A stretch of 64,000 bases of DNA, from contig NZ_JAVDXX010000001.1 in the NCBI RefSeq assembly GCF_031458175.1, positions 1,736,001 to 1,800,000 of the forward strand, given 5' to 3'. The position numbers were made by a program, and so were the translations under genes. Origin of the DNA: Pseudoglutamicibacter albus. GTDB lineage: Bacteria > Actinomycetota > Actinomycetes > Actinomycetales > Micrococcaceae. The notes under the pieces are model-generated. The model saw only the letters and a list, made by a program, of their open reading frames with translations. It was not told the DNA's origin and ran no database searches. This document shows positions 25,245-34,074 of this stretch, piece by piece (positions within the stretch are counted from its first letter, which is position 1; every line of letters begins with the position of its first letter).

Positions 25245-26492
25245 ATGGCTACACATCATGAGAATAGCGGCGACGCAGTTACCACCCCGGCGGGCAAGCC
25301 GCACCTGACAAAGGGCAACCTTACCGCGCTGATGGGCGCCATGTTCTTGATGGCGACCTCCGCCATCGGGCCAGGTTTCATCACTCAGACCACCAACTTC
25401 ACGGTCCAACTGGGCGCTGCGTTCGCGTTCGCGATCCTCGTGTCCATCCTCGTGGACATCGCGGTGCAGTTGAACGTGTGGCGCATCATCGGCGTATCCG
25501 GCCTGCGCGCGCAAGAAATCGGCAACAAGGTCCTGCCCGGTGTGGGGTGGGTCCTCGCGATCCTCGTGTTCATCGGTGGACTCGTGTTCAACATCGGCAA
25601 CATCGGCGGTACCGGCCTCGGCGTCAACGCGATGTTCGGCTGGGATCCGCGCATCGGCGGCGGGATTTCCGCGGCGATCGCGGTCCTCATCTTCCTCTCC
25701 AAGTGGGCCGGCATGGCCCTGGACCGCATCGTGGTGCTACTCGGCGCGATCATGATCCTGCTGATGCTCTACGTCGCGATCGTCTCCGCCCCACCCGTCG
25801 GCGAGGCCCTCAAGAACACCGTGATGCCTGAGCAAGTCGATTTCCTGGTCATCACCACTCTGATCGGCGGGACGGTGGGCGGCTACATCACGTTCTCGGG
25901 CGCGCACCGCATGATCGATTCCGGCATCAAAGGCCCCGACGCTGTACGGCAGATCTCCGTCAGCTCGGTGCTCGGCATCATCGTGACCGGTATTCTGCGC
26001 GTGCTGTTGTTCCTCGCGATCCTCGGCGTCGTCGCAACCGGCGTGACACTCGCGCAAGACAACACCGCGGCTGACGCGTTCTACCACGCGGCCGGGGAGA
26101 TCGGTCTGCGGATGTTCGGCGTGATCCTGTGGGCGGCCGGCCTCACCTCCGTGATCGGCGCGTCCTACACCTCGGTCTCCTTCATCACCAAGCACGACTC
26201 CAGCCCGCGTCTACGCAACATCCTTACCGTCGCGTTCATCGCGGTGTGCGCGATCACCTACCTCATCATCAATCAGGCCCCACAAACCCTGCTGATCTTC
26301 GCTGGCGCGTTCAACGGCCTGATCCTCCCTATTTCGATGACGGTGCTGCTTTACGCTGTATGGCGCCGGAGCGATCTGCTCAACGGCTATAAATACCCGG
26401 CCTGGCTGTTAGCGACGGGCGTGGCCGCGTGGCTACTCACGCTGTTCCTCGGCTGGAATTCACTCGGCGGACTCGCGAAACTCTGGGCCTAA
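25245..26492 (+). CDS. NRAMP-related transporter (YcsG-like)
   Basis: A 415-residue protein with about 11 membrane helices in the NRAMP order. In helix 1 the family core DPGN that binds metal is replaced: residues 42-51 read GPGFITQTTN. Helix 6 has GGYITFSGAHR where metal transporters have a methionine-proline-histidine type motif. It therefore belongs to the YcsG branch, whose substrate is not established. The next gene is a DUF1445 protein (YcsI-like), as in Bacillus subtilis where ycsG and ycsI lie in the 5-oxoprolinase cluster. A role in 5-oxoproline or glutamate metabolism is inferred; automatic labels of Mn2+ transport should be treated with care. Confidence 0.8.
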   Translation: MATHHENSGDAVTTPAGKPHLTKGNLTALMGAMFLMATSAIGPGFITQTTNFTVQLGAAFAFAILVSILVDIAVQLNVWRIIGVSGLRAQEIGNKVLPGVGWVLAILVFIGGLVFNIGNIGGTGLGVNAMFGWDPRIGGGISAAIAVLIFLSKWAGMALDRIVVLLGAIMILLMLYVAIVSAPPVGEALKNTVMPEQVDFLVITTLIGGTVGGYITFSGAHRMIDSGIKGPDAVRQISVSSVLGIIVTGILRVLLFLAILGVVATGVTLAQDNTAADAFYHAAGEIGLRMFGVILWAAGLTSVIGASYTSVSFITKHDSSPRLRNILTVAFIAVCAITYLIINQAPQTLLIFAGAFNGLILPISMTVLLYAVWRRSDLLNGYKYPAWLLATGVAAWLLTLFLGWNSLGGLAKLWA

Positions 26493-26575
26493 ACAGCTAG
26501 GGCTTGATGCTTGACGCGCCGGGCCCTACGCGTGTAGCAAGCGGAGGAATAAGCAGGCGGACGAAGGAGAACACG

Positions 26576-27406
26576 ATGAACCCCACGGCGGTGAACAGCG
26601 CTGACCCACACAACGGAGCCGGCGACGAAGTGGCACGCTTGACCCCGGTGGAAGCCCGCGCGCTCTTCCGCGAAGGTCTGCGGAGGCCAACCGCAGGTTT
26701 CAGTGACGGTTGGGCGCAAGCCAACCTGCTCATCGTGCCCAAGGACCTGGCGTTCGATGTTTTGCTGTTCGCGCAGCGCAACCCGAAGCCATGCCCTGTG
26801 CTCGGGGTTCTTGAGGCTGGCGCGACCACGGGGCCGCTGCTGGCCGGCGGCGATATCCGAACCGATGCGCCGTCCTACAGCGTGTACCGGGATGGCGAGC
26901 TCGTGGACACCCCGTCGGATGTTCTGGAGTATTGGCGCGATGACCTCGTGACGTTCATCATCGGGTGTTCGTTCACGTTCGAAGCGCCGCTTTTGGAGGC
27001 GGGAATCCCGGTGCAGCACATCGCGCAGGGCCGCAACGTGCCGATGTACCGCACGAACATCGCGTGCGAACCTGCAGGCCGGATGTCGGGGCCGCTCGTG
27101 GTTTCGATGCGACCTATCCCTGCGGACCGGGTGGCCGATGCGGTGCGGATCAGCTCCCGCTACCCGGGCGTGCACGGCGCGCCAGTGCACGTGGGGCATC
27201 CGGAAGCTATCGGTATCGAGGACCTTGGGGCGCCGGACTTCGGGGACCCCGTGGAGATCCCTGACGGCACGGTTCCGGTGTTCTGGGCGTGCGGTGTGAC
27301 CCCGCAGGCGGCCGTGATGGCGTCGAAGCCGGAGTTCGCGATCGGCCACGGCCCAGGGCACATGCTCATCACCGACCTCAAGAACACAGACCTGCAAGTT
27401 CCCTAG
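26576..27406 (+). CDS. DUF1445 putative hydro-lyase (YcsI / D-glutamate cyclase family)
   Basis: The 276-residue protein matches the DUF1445 fold by its conserved blocks. These are the early arginine segment [27 protein letters not shown], the central [22 protein letters not shown], the [11 protein letters not shown] stretch, and [12 protein letters not shown] with GHMLITD near the end. Family members include mammalian D-glutamate cyclase, which makes 5-oxo-D-proline. The ATG at 26576 has AAGGAGA ahead; an in-frame start 72 bases upstream is weaker. It follows the YcsG-like gene by 83 bases and is probably cotranscribed. The pxpABC 5-oxoprolinase genes are not in the window. Confidence 0.82.
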   Translation: MNPTAVNSADPHNGAGDEVARLTPVEARALFREGLRRPTAGFSDGWAQANLLIVPKDLAFDVLLFAQRNPKPCPVLGVLEAGATTGPLLAGGDIRTDAPSYSVYRDGELVDTPSDVLEYWRDDLVTFIIGCSFTFEAPLLEAGIPVQHIAQGRNVPMYRTNIACEPAGRMSGPLVVSMRPIPADRVADAVRISSRYPGVHGAPVHVGHPEAIGIEDLGAPDFGDPVEIPDGTVPVFWACGVTPQAAVMASKPEFAIGHGPGHMLITDLKNTDLQVP

Positions 27407-27717
27407 TGGGCGGGGACCCGTAGTAGGCAGGAGTCCATCCGAGGCAGGAAACATAACCCCTGTCCCTCTGAGGACAAAAGTTTCGATCTCCAGTTTCGTC
27501 TCATTCATCCAATGGCTCATACGTTCTCAACGTACCGTGGATAAAACTGCACAACGTGCCCCTTGGACACCGCAGGCTTATGTTTGACACCGTTATATGC
27601 TCCTGAGTTCCACAACGCATGACGGATTGGCGGGGTCATTACATAAGTAGCTTGAGAACAGCTTGGGCTCCAACCACTCTCAGCCTCTGTTAGCTGGCAA
27701 CCCAACAGGTCTAATAG
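27407..27717. other. Gene-free stretch with a possible gene remnant
   Basis: No supported gene. A 62-codon open frame on the minus strand (27517-27705) reads plausible protein near its end (HALWNSGAYNGV, VVQFYPRYVENV). It has no ribosome site and I do not recognise a family, so it may be the 3' scrap of a lost gene. It marks the left edge of the siderophore block. Confidence 0.3.
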
Positions 27718-28719
27718 TTATCCTTTCGCGGCGTAGCCCCGCTTCCAATACCCCATGAATGACACCTGATTTCTCGGAACTTGGCATTCCTTCACCAGTA
27801 GCCTCCGCATCCGAACCACCGCGGAAGATTCACCTGCAATCCAGAAGTAAGTCCCGGATAGCGTCGGATCTAGGGACTCTGTGTTGGCCTGGTCTTCACT
27901 TCTGCCATAGGAAATATCTTCACCGGACTGCGAAAAGCTTGGAGTCTCCCACACCAGAACGCTGGCGTCATTTTCGCCCGCCGGTATGGTGGTTGGCGAT
28001 GCGTTCCTTTCGAGAACGTTTGACGGCGATTCTTGCGGGGCCTGGCTTGACGCATTGTCGACAATCTTCACCAGACTGGAGTACAGCTGCTCGCCCGAAG
28101 AGTCGCGCTCATCTTCCGCTCGCGCCAGCCACTGTACTGAGACTCCAGGCGGTACTTCTAGTTGCTGAGCATCGCTTGTACATGGAATCTCAACAAACAC
28201 GTCTCCCTGTACTCCCTCAGGCCATTCCTCCAGAGTCTTGGCAATTGCCGGCAAGGCAGTTTCGTCTCCAAGCATCACGATGCGGCTACTAGTTCCAGGG
28301 GCGAATTCGATGCCGTGGCCGGACTCATCGTCTCGTGTCGGTGCGATGATGAGCAGCTCGTCACCGACCTGTGCCTTTGTAGCCCAAACAGACGCTGGTC
28401 CAGCGGCATGGGGGTGCAACACGAAATCGATGTCGAGTTCATCAGGAGTGTTGTTTGACAAGTCGCGTCGAAAAGCGCGGATTGAATACGTGCGGATATG
28501 ACCGCGAGTTTGGGGGTCAAGGTCTTTCCATGCAGTGAGCCAGTTCTCCTCAGGCAGGTCTGGAAGCTGACCCTTGGTTGGGATAAGGACTTTGATACGG
28601 ACGTCTCGAATCGTGTCCTTTGGCCCGACATTCTCCACGCCGTGAAGTGTTAAGCGCTGAAAGTGCGGGGAAATCTGTCGGGTGCGGGCAACGCGAACGC
28701 GATGTGGCTGGTATCCCAT
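27718..28719 (-). CDS. Siderophore-interacting protein (FAD-dependent reductase family)
   Basis: SIP-family flavoproteins (ViuB/YqjH type) reduce ferric siderophores in the cytoplasm so that iron is released. The 333-residue protein has the FAD-binding RTYSIR motif near residue 76 and LHPHAAGPASVWA. It then has the NAD(P)-domain strand VMLGDETALPAI (about 150), and YFWIAGESSAV with YWKRGY close to the C-terminus. A polar insertion of about 60 residues (serine/asparagine-rich, about 215-285) separates the two halves of the C-domain. It is the last gene of the iron operon. Confidence 0.9.
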   Translation of the reverse strand: MGYQPHRVRVARTRQISPHFQRLTLHGVENVGPKDTIRDVRIKVLIPTKGQLPDLPEENWLTAWKDLDPQTRGHIRTYSIRAFRRDLSNNTPDELDIDFVLHPHAAGPASVWATKAQVGDELLIIAPTRDDESGHGIEFAPGTSSRIVMLGDETALPAIAKTLEEWPEGVQGDVFVEIPCTSDAQQLEVPPGVSVQWLARAEDERDSSGEQLYSSLVKIVDNASSQAPQESPSNVLERNASPTTIPAGENDASVLVWETPSFSQSGEDISYGRSEDQANTESLDPTLSGTYFWIAGESSAVVRMRRLLVKECQVPRNQVSFMGYWKRGYAAKG

Positions 28720-28750
28720 AGGAATCCTTAATCTGATGAGTTGTTTACGT

Positions 28751-29554
28751 CTACTGAGCTAGTTTTGAGTGATGTCGCCCAATGGGCGTAACCGTGGGTA
28801 GCCCTGAGACCGGATCGGTAATAATCCGCGATTCGAGGTCGAACGCTTCTCTGGTTAGCTCTTGTGTGAGCACGTCGACAGGCGCGCCTGCGGAATGCAG
28901 TCGGCCGTCGCGCATGGCGACGAGAACATCCGAATACCGGGCAGCCAGGTTGAGGTCGTGCAGCACCATGATGATGGTGGTGCCATGACGATGATTGAGA
29001 TCAGTTAGTAAATCGAGGACTTCTAATTGGTGTTTTAGATCTAGGTAGGTTGTGGGTTCGTCGAGAAGCAGCACATCGGTTTGTTGCGCGAGTGCCATTG
29101 CGATCCATACACGCTGACGCTGGCCACCGGATAGCTCTTCGAGGCACCGCCCAGCGAGGTCTGAGACTCGGGTAGCTTCCATAGCTTCGGCGACGATGTC
29201 GTAGTCGGCTGAACTCCAGCGACCCAGAATTCCCTGGTACGGGGTTCGACCACGGCCGACTAAGTCTGCGACAGTGATGCCGTCAGGAGCGATGGGCGTC
29301 TGTGGAAGCAGCCCGAGCCGCTTTGCCAATTCCCGGGAGGAATAGGAACTTAGCTCCTTGCCATCCAGCTCAACGACTCCAGCTGATGGTCGAATCAATC
29401 GAGCTAGCGTCCGTAGAAACGTTGACTTGCCACAACCATTTGGCCCGACAATCGAAGTAATCTTTCCTGTCTCGAATGACAAAGTCAGGTCTTTCACGAT
29501 GGGTTTTTCCCCATATCCAGAAGCAAGAGACTGAGCATTCAGTTGTGCGGCCAC
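28751..29554 (-). CDS. Ferric-siderophore ABC transporter, ATP-binding protein (FecE/FepC-like)
   Basis: The 267-residue ATPase has Walker A GPNGCGKST (about 38-46), the Q-loop LLPQTP, the signature LSGGQRQRV (about 140), Walker B VLLLDEPTTYLDL and the switch histidine in VLHDLNLAARY. This is the FepC/FecE family that powers siderophore import. Start is a GTG with AAGGAG about 9 bases ahead. It lies 105 bases downstream of the permease gene and 31 upstream of the SIP gene. Confidence 0.93.
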   Translation of the reverse strand: MAAQLNAQSLASGYGEKPIVKDLTLSFETGKITSIVGPNGCGKSTFLRTLARLIRPSAGVVELDGKELSSYSSRELAKRLGLLPQTPIAPDGITVADLVGRGRTPYQGILGRWSSADYDIVAEAMEATRVSDLAGRCLEELSGGQRQRVWIAMALAQQTDVLLLDEPTTYLDLKHQLEVLDLLTDLNHRHGTTIIMVLHDLNLAARYSDVLVAMRDGRLHSAGAPVDVLTQELTREAFDLESRIITDPVSGLPTVTPIGRHHSKLAQ

Positions 29555-29659
29555 GGTGAGTGACTCCTTGATTTTTAGGTGATGCTGACAGGGATGGTTG
29601 CAGCCATCAATACGCCGGGAATGAAACGGTGTTCATGCAATGTGATGAACAAAGTAGAG

Positions 29660-30715
29660 CTATCGAGATGCTCTGACGAGCAGATAGATCAAAAAGGGGG
29701 CCCCGAATGCACCGGTAATAACGCCGACGGGGTAACGCGTACCGAAGAGGTATTGACCGGCTAAGTCCGCGGCAAGTACTAAGAGGGCTCCGACCAATCC
29801 TGATGGCACTATGAGGTTCGCGCCGGGCCTGAATATCCGAATCGCGATGGGGCCTGCCATGAATGCGACAAATGAGATTGGTCCGGTTGCGGATGTCGCC
29901 ACTGCGATGAGCATGACGGCTCCGACAACTAGAGCCCCACGAAGCAAGTTCACGCGCAGTCCGAGTGAGGTGGCAACGTCGTCTCCAAGCTCCAAGATTG
30001 ATAGCTTATGCGCGCCAATCAATAGCAACGGCGTCACGGCTAGAACCGTAATAACTAGCGGAAATCCGCGCTCCCAGGACATGTTATTCAACGACCCAGT
30101 CAACCAGCGTGTTGCCGTCGGCAGGTCCCACGCGGAAGCCTTCGACAGTACGTAGGTGGTCCACGCCTGCAACATCGCGGCAATGCCAATTCCCGTTAGA
30201 ATCAGGCGGGTGCCAGTAAACCCCGATTTCAACGCCAGCAGGTAGGTCAGCGCAGCCACGCCTAACGACACCATTAGCGCCACCGTTGACACGGCCGCCT
30301 GAGAGGCATGAAATAGCACAATCATGGTCGAGCCGGCAGCGGCCGCACCAGCGGAAATACCGATAATGTCCGGTGAAGCTAACTGGTTTCGGAGCATCGT
30401 TTGGAAGATGATTCCTGATACGCCAAATGCAAAGCCGGCGACAATTGCAATCGTGGCGCGTGGTAGACGTAGTTCGCCCACTGCGAAGGATGCACCGGGA
30501 ACAGTGTCACCCTTGATGACGCTGACGACGTCGGCAAGGGTATAGAAAGAATCTCCAAACATGAGACTCAGCATCCACAGCGCGGCCGTAACCGTTGCAA
30601 GAACCACTAATGTGAGCGTAAAACGAATTCGGGCTCTGCCACGTTGTTCTTGGATAGAGTTCGCTAGTTCGCTGACCCTATTCCGGGGGCACATGTCGGG
30701 AACGAGGTGTGTCAT
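29660..30715 (-). CDS. Ferric-siderophore ABC transporter, permease (FecD-like)
   Basis: The 351-residue protein has about 9-10 membrane helices and the FecCD hallmarks. These are LRLPRATIAIVAGFAFGVSG, FQTMLRNQLASPDIIGISAGA and the coupling-helix region GDDVATSLGLRVNLLRG, then TGPISFVAFMAGPIAIRIF. The ATG at 30715 overlaps the upstream permease stop (ATGA). A longer start 33 bases upstream would lie inside that gene and is rejected. Confidence 0.93.
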   Translation of the reverse strand: MTHLVPDMCPRNRVSELANSIQEQRGRARIRFTLTLVVLATVTAALWMLSLMFGDSFYTLADVVSVIKGDTVPGASFAVGELRLPRATIAIVAGFAFGVSGIIFQTMLRNQLASPDIIGISAGAAAAGSTMIVLFHASQAAVSTVALMVSLGVAALTYLLALKSGFTGTRLILTGIGIAAMLQAWTTYVLSKASAWDLPTATRWLTGSLNNMSWERGFPLVITVLAVTPLLLIGAHKLSILELGDDVATSLGLRVNLLRGALVVGAVMLIAVATSATGPISFVAFMAGPIAIRIFRPGANLIVPSGLVGALLVLAADLAGQYLFGTRYPVGVITGAFGAPFLIYLLVRASR

Positions 30716-31752
30716 AGGTCCCGCATCCTTGTCTGTCGCACGATCCAAATAAACAGTGGGGCTCCGATGAGAGGCATGATGATGCCGACTGCGATTTCGG
30801 ATTGGTCACCGACGAGGCGCCCAACAGTGTCAGCAAGCGTGAGTAATACTGCTCCTGTCAGGGCGCTTGCTGGGATGAGAACGCGGTGGCCGGTCCCAAG
30901 GACCATCCGTAGAACGTGGGGGACGATGAGACCGACGAAAGCAATCGGGCCAGTGACGGCAGTGGTGGTTGCGCAGAGCAGCACCGCCCCGAGTGTTGCC
31001 AGGACTCGCGTACGGGTTAAGTTGATGCCGAGGCTGGTGGCGACATCATCGCCAAGAGAGAGCGCGTTGAGCCCGCTGCTGGTTAAAGAGACGATGACGA
31101 ATCCGAGACCAAGCAAAGGAAAGGCGATCTTCAGTGATTCCCACTGCGCACCGCTGACGGAGCCAATTTGCCAGTTGCGGAACGCGTCCATGACATCGGC
31201 TCGCGGCAACAGAATGGCACTGGTCAAGCTGGATAGGGCGGCGGCCGTGGCAGCTCCGGCAAGAGCTAGTTTGAGTGGAGTGGCTCCGCCGTGGCCGATT
31301 GATCCCACGCAGTAGACAAACACTGCAGCCGCGAATGCACCCATTGATGCAATCAGCATTGTCGGCATCGTGCGACTGATGTTGAAGAAGGTGATACCGA
31401 TAACAACTGCTAATGAAGCGCCGGCAAGAACGCCGAATATTCCGGGGTCTGCGAGTGGGTTTCGAGTGACAGCTTGAAATGCTACGCCCGAGGTGGCCAG
31501 CGCTGCACCCGCGCACAGTGCTAGCACTGTGCGCGGGATGCGTGTCCATGCTGCTGCCTCTCCCGCGGTGTCGGTAGATCCACCTAAGGCGGAAAGCGCC
31601 TCGGTTAACGTAATACTGCGTACGCCAAACATCACCGAGACGACCACCGATATCAGTCCAAGTATCAGCAAAAAACCGAATACAGCTGACTTGGTGGTAA
31701 TCGAAGGCCGGGGAACGGACTTTGCTGAAACAGCGTGGACAGAGGTTGGCAC
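30712..31752 (-). CDS. Ferric-siderophore ABC transporter, permease (FecC-like)
   Basis: The 346-residue second permease has the FecCD pattern RIPRTVLALCAGAALATSGVAFQ, TRNPLADPGIFGVLAGAS, GDDVATSLGINLTRTRVL and TGPIAFVGLIVPHVLRM. It starts with GTG two bases after the binding-protein stop and overlaps the FecD-like gene by 4 bases. The two permeases form the membrane heterodimer of the importer. Confidence 0.93.
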   Translation of the reverse strand: MPTSVHAVSAKSVPRPSITTKSAVFGFLLILGLISVVVSVMFGVRSITLTEALSALGGSTDTAGEAAAWTRIPRTVLALCAGAALATSGVAFQAVTRNPLADPGIFGVLAGASLAVVIGITFFNISRTMPTMLIASMGAFAAAVFVYCVGSIGHGGATPLKLALAGAATAAALSSLTSAILLPRADVMDAFRNWQIGSVSGAQWESLKIAFPLLGLGFVIVSLTSSGLNALSLGDDVATSLGINLTRTRVLATLGAVLLCATTTAVTGPIAFVGLIVPHVLRMVLGTGHRVLIPASALTGAVLLTLADTVGRLVGDQSEIAVGIIMPLIGAPLFIWIVRQTRMRDL

Positions 31753-31754
31753 TG

Positions 31755-32825
31755 TTACTTCTTCAACCCTTCGTTAAGCGCTCCAAAGTAACGGTCGATG
31801 CCCCAAGGGATAGCGAGCGGTGAGGGGTTCGCGGAGGCTCCTAGTGGGCCATCTTCAAGGAAGGCAATGTTGCCGTTCTTCACCGCTGGAATCTTGGAAA
31901 GCAGTGGATCTGCCTGCATATCCTTGACCTTCTTTTCCTCCTCGGCTTTATCGCCCGAGGAGTAGGAGATGATGAGATCGACATCATCGAATTGCTCCGG
32001 GTTCTCAGTAGAGACTTCTACCCAGAAATTGTCGGCAGTCTTGGACTTTTCCTCGACGATCTTCGGCGCTGCAAGACCGTGGTCCATGAGGAATCCCATA
32101 CGAGGATCTTCTGTGGAGTAGAAGCTAAGCTTGGATGGGTCTGAGCCGTTGCCGGGGGTGGCAAAGAGTGCCTTCTTACCCTTGAGGTTCGGGTATTTCT
32201 CAAGCGCGTCGGCGATAGTGGCATCCAGGTTCTCAGACAACTTCTTGCCTTCATCGGCCTTACCGATCGCCTTGGAGCTAATCAGAACCATGTCTTCCAA
32301 TGATGTGCCCCATGCCATGTCTGGGTAGGCAATGACGGGTGCAATCTTGGAGAGTGTTTCGTAGTCCTCCTTCGAGATTCCGGAGTAAGTGGCAAGAATA
32401 ATGTCGGGCTTTGTTTCTGCGACTTGTTCAAACGGAATGCCGTCGGTTTCATCGAAGAGCACCGGCTTCTTGTCGCCGGAGTCTGCGCCGAGTTCCTTCA
32501 GCTTGTCTTCAACCCATGGAAGGATGCCATTGTCGTCATCGTCGCCGTAGGTGGCCTTGGTCATACCAACGGGTACCTGTCCCAGAGCAAGTGGGACTTC
32601 TTGGTTCGCCCAGCCGACACACGCAATTCGCTGCGGAGCCTCTTTGATAGGGGTCTCCCCGAACCGGTGTTTGATGGTTATAGGGAACTGCGTGGTGGAA
32701 TCCGAGGCGCTGACGCTACTGGTGTTGTTTTCGCTACTCGCCTCGTTGCTTCCGCAGGCTGTCATAGTGAATGCAATAGCACCGCTGGCCACCGCGGCCG
32801 TCAGGGTTTTAAAGATTTTCTTCAC
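31755..32825 (-). CDS. Ferric-siderophore ABC transporter, substrate-binding lipoprotein
   Basis: The 356-residue protein starts at GTG 32825, which has AAAGGA 5 bases ahead. It begins with lysines, a hydrophobic stretch and a lipobox (AFTMTAC), so it is a membrane-anchored lipoprotein. The mature part has the FepB/FatB-type fold: RIACVGWANQEVPLALGQVPVGM, KPDIILATYSG, and FDDVDLIISYSS. A longer frame to an ATG at 32906 is open, but that ATG lies inside the iron box and promoter, so I reject it. It is the first gene of a five-gene iron operon. Confidence 0.9.
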   Translation of the reverse strand: MKKIFKTLTAAVASGAIAFTMTACGSNEASSENNTSSVSASDSTTQFPITIKHRFGETPIKEAPQRIACVGWANQEVPLALGQVPVGMTKATYGDDDDNGILPWVEDKLKELGADSGDKKPVLFDETDGIPFEQVAETKPDIILATYSGISKEDYETLSKIAPVIAYPDMAWGTSLEDMVLISSKAIGKADEGKKLSENLDATIADALEKYPNLKGKKALFATPGNGSDPSKLSFYSTEDPRMGFLMDHGLAAPKIVEEKSKTADNFWVEVSTENPEQFDDVDLIISYSSGDKAEEEKKVKDMQADPLLSKIPAVKNGNIAFLEDGPLGASANPSPLAIPWGIDRYFGALNEGLKK

Positions 32826-32905
32826 GTCGGTCCTTTGTTGTGTGCGGAGAGTTTCGGTGGGTGCCTCCGAGTCCAGCAGTTCGCTGTACTTCGGAAAGAG
32901 TAACA

Positions 32906-32936
32906 TAAGGTTAGGCTAACCTAATAAGAGAAGCAA
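32906..32936 (-). promoter_or_regulatory. Iron-regulated promoter with DtxR/IdeR box
   Basis: The 19-base box at 32906-32924 contains a perfect 7-1-7 palindrome (AGGTTAG-G-CTAACCT, 32908-32922), matching the DtxR/IdeR consensus TTAGGTTAGSCTAACCTAA at nearly all positions. On the minus strand a -35 TTGCTT (32931-32936) and a -10 TAACCT (32908-32913) are 17 bases apart. The repressor would therefore cover the -10 box and shut the operon when Fe2+ is plentiful. Confidence 0.88.
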
Positions 32937-33152
32937 CGTCGGACTTAAATTGTCGATATGTGTTGAAGTGACCCTTAGAGGTGCTGCAAAGCACGCCCAC
33001 GTCAGACCTTCACCGCACGAACAACAAGTCTGAGCCTGCCTGGCGAAGGTCGGGGCCACTGGCTGTTTCGCTGCAAACAGATAGGTTTAGATGGGGCCTC
33101 CGCCGAGGCCTCACAGTGGATCTACCTGGCTGCCTGCGGAAGGAGACGCTGA

Positions 33153-34013
33153 ATGGGCAACGTTTCGGCGATGCTTGGTGTACTGTCCGGCTTCACAGCT
33201 ATCTGGGTTGTGATCGTGGTCGGCTACATTGCCGGAAGGCTCAACGTCTTGGGCCCCGAAGGCCGCTACGTCCTCAGCCGGCTCACGTTCCTCATCGCAA
33301 ACCCTGCCCTACTGTTCCAAACGATCGCGCGAGCCGACATCTCCGTGATCTTCGGGCCGCAAGTGTTCATCGCCGCGATCGGCGCGTTCACCGTCATGGC
33401 CCTCTACGTGCTCATCGCACGCCTAGCCCTCAAACGAAAATCCGCTGAACTCACCGTCGGCGCGCTCTCAGCCTCCCAGGTGAACGCCGCTAACCTCGGC
33501 ATCCCCATCGCGATCTTCGTGCTCGGCGACGCAACCTATTCAGTCCCCGTCCTGTTGTTCCAGCTCGCGATCCTTCAACCGCTGTCCCTCATATTCCTCG
33601 ACGTTCAAACCCAACGGGTCAGCGCCGGAATCCTCGGTGTGCTCAAAGGCATCGCAACCAACCCGCTGATCCTCGCTTCACTCGCCGGTGTCATCGTAGC
33701 CACCACCGGAGTGAGCATCCCACAAACCGTGATGAACCCCATCGAAATCATCGGCGGAGCCGCCGTCCCGGCGATGCTCATGGCGTTCGGCATCTCCCTC
33801 GTGGGTTCCAAGCCGCTCCAGCACGGCAGCGGCCGCCGGGTCGACGTCGTGCTCGTGCTCACCTTCAAACTCATCGTGCACCCGTTGATCGCGTGGCTCC
33901 TGGCCGCCGTCGTGTTCCAGCTCGATTCCGCCGGCATCTTCATGGCCGTGATCCTCGGCGTGCTCCCCACCGCCCAGAATGTTCAGACCACCGATTTAGT
34001 AACGCCATGGTGA
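33153..34013 (+). pseudogene. AEC-family permease, 3' end lost to an IS21 element
   Basis: Auxin-efflux-carrier (AEC) family permeases export organic acids or similar solutes. This copy has a good start (AAGGAGA before ATG 33153) and the normal N-terminal helices (FTAIWVVIVVGYIAGRLNVLG). It continues through GVLPTAQNV and then breaks. The last residues, LVTPW-stop, are encoded by the IS21 terminal repeat. Compared with the copy at 45789-46616 it lacks the final ~32 residues, including the last helix. The shared 671 bases (33312-33982) encode about 222 residues, with about 23 differences counted by eye. Confidence 0.85.
33312..33982 (+). repeat. Direct repeat A (671 bp, AEC permease segment)
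   Basis: This segment of the first AEC gene matches 45831-46501 over exactly the same length and in the same orientation, about 90% identical at the protein level. Homology starts abruptly at CTGTTCCA and ends just after the codons for QNV in both copies. The two copies flank about 11.8 kb. Confidence 0.85.
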
Positions 34014-34074
34014 GGATCGAGTAACGCCCGGGTGAGTATCCAGTAACACCCGGGCGTTTGGGGGGTGGGCGGGG

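Noticed and set aside
26489-27520. 343-codon open frame on the minus strand
   Set aside because: Antisense to the DUF1445 gene, which matches a known family; no protein-like features.
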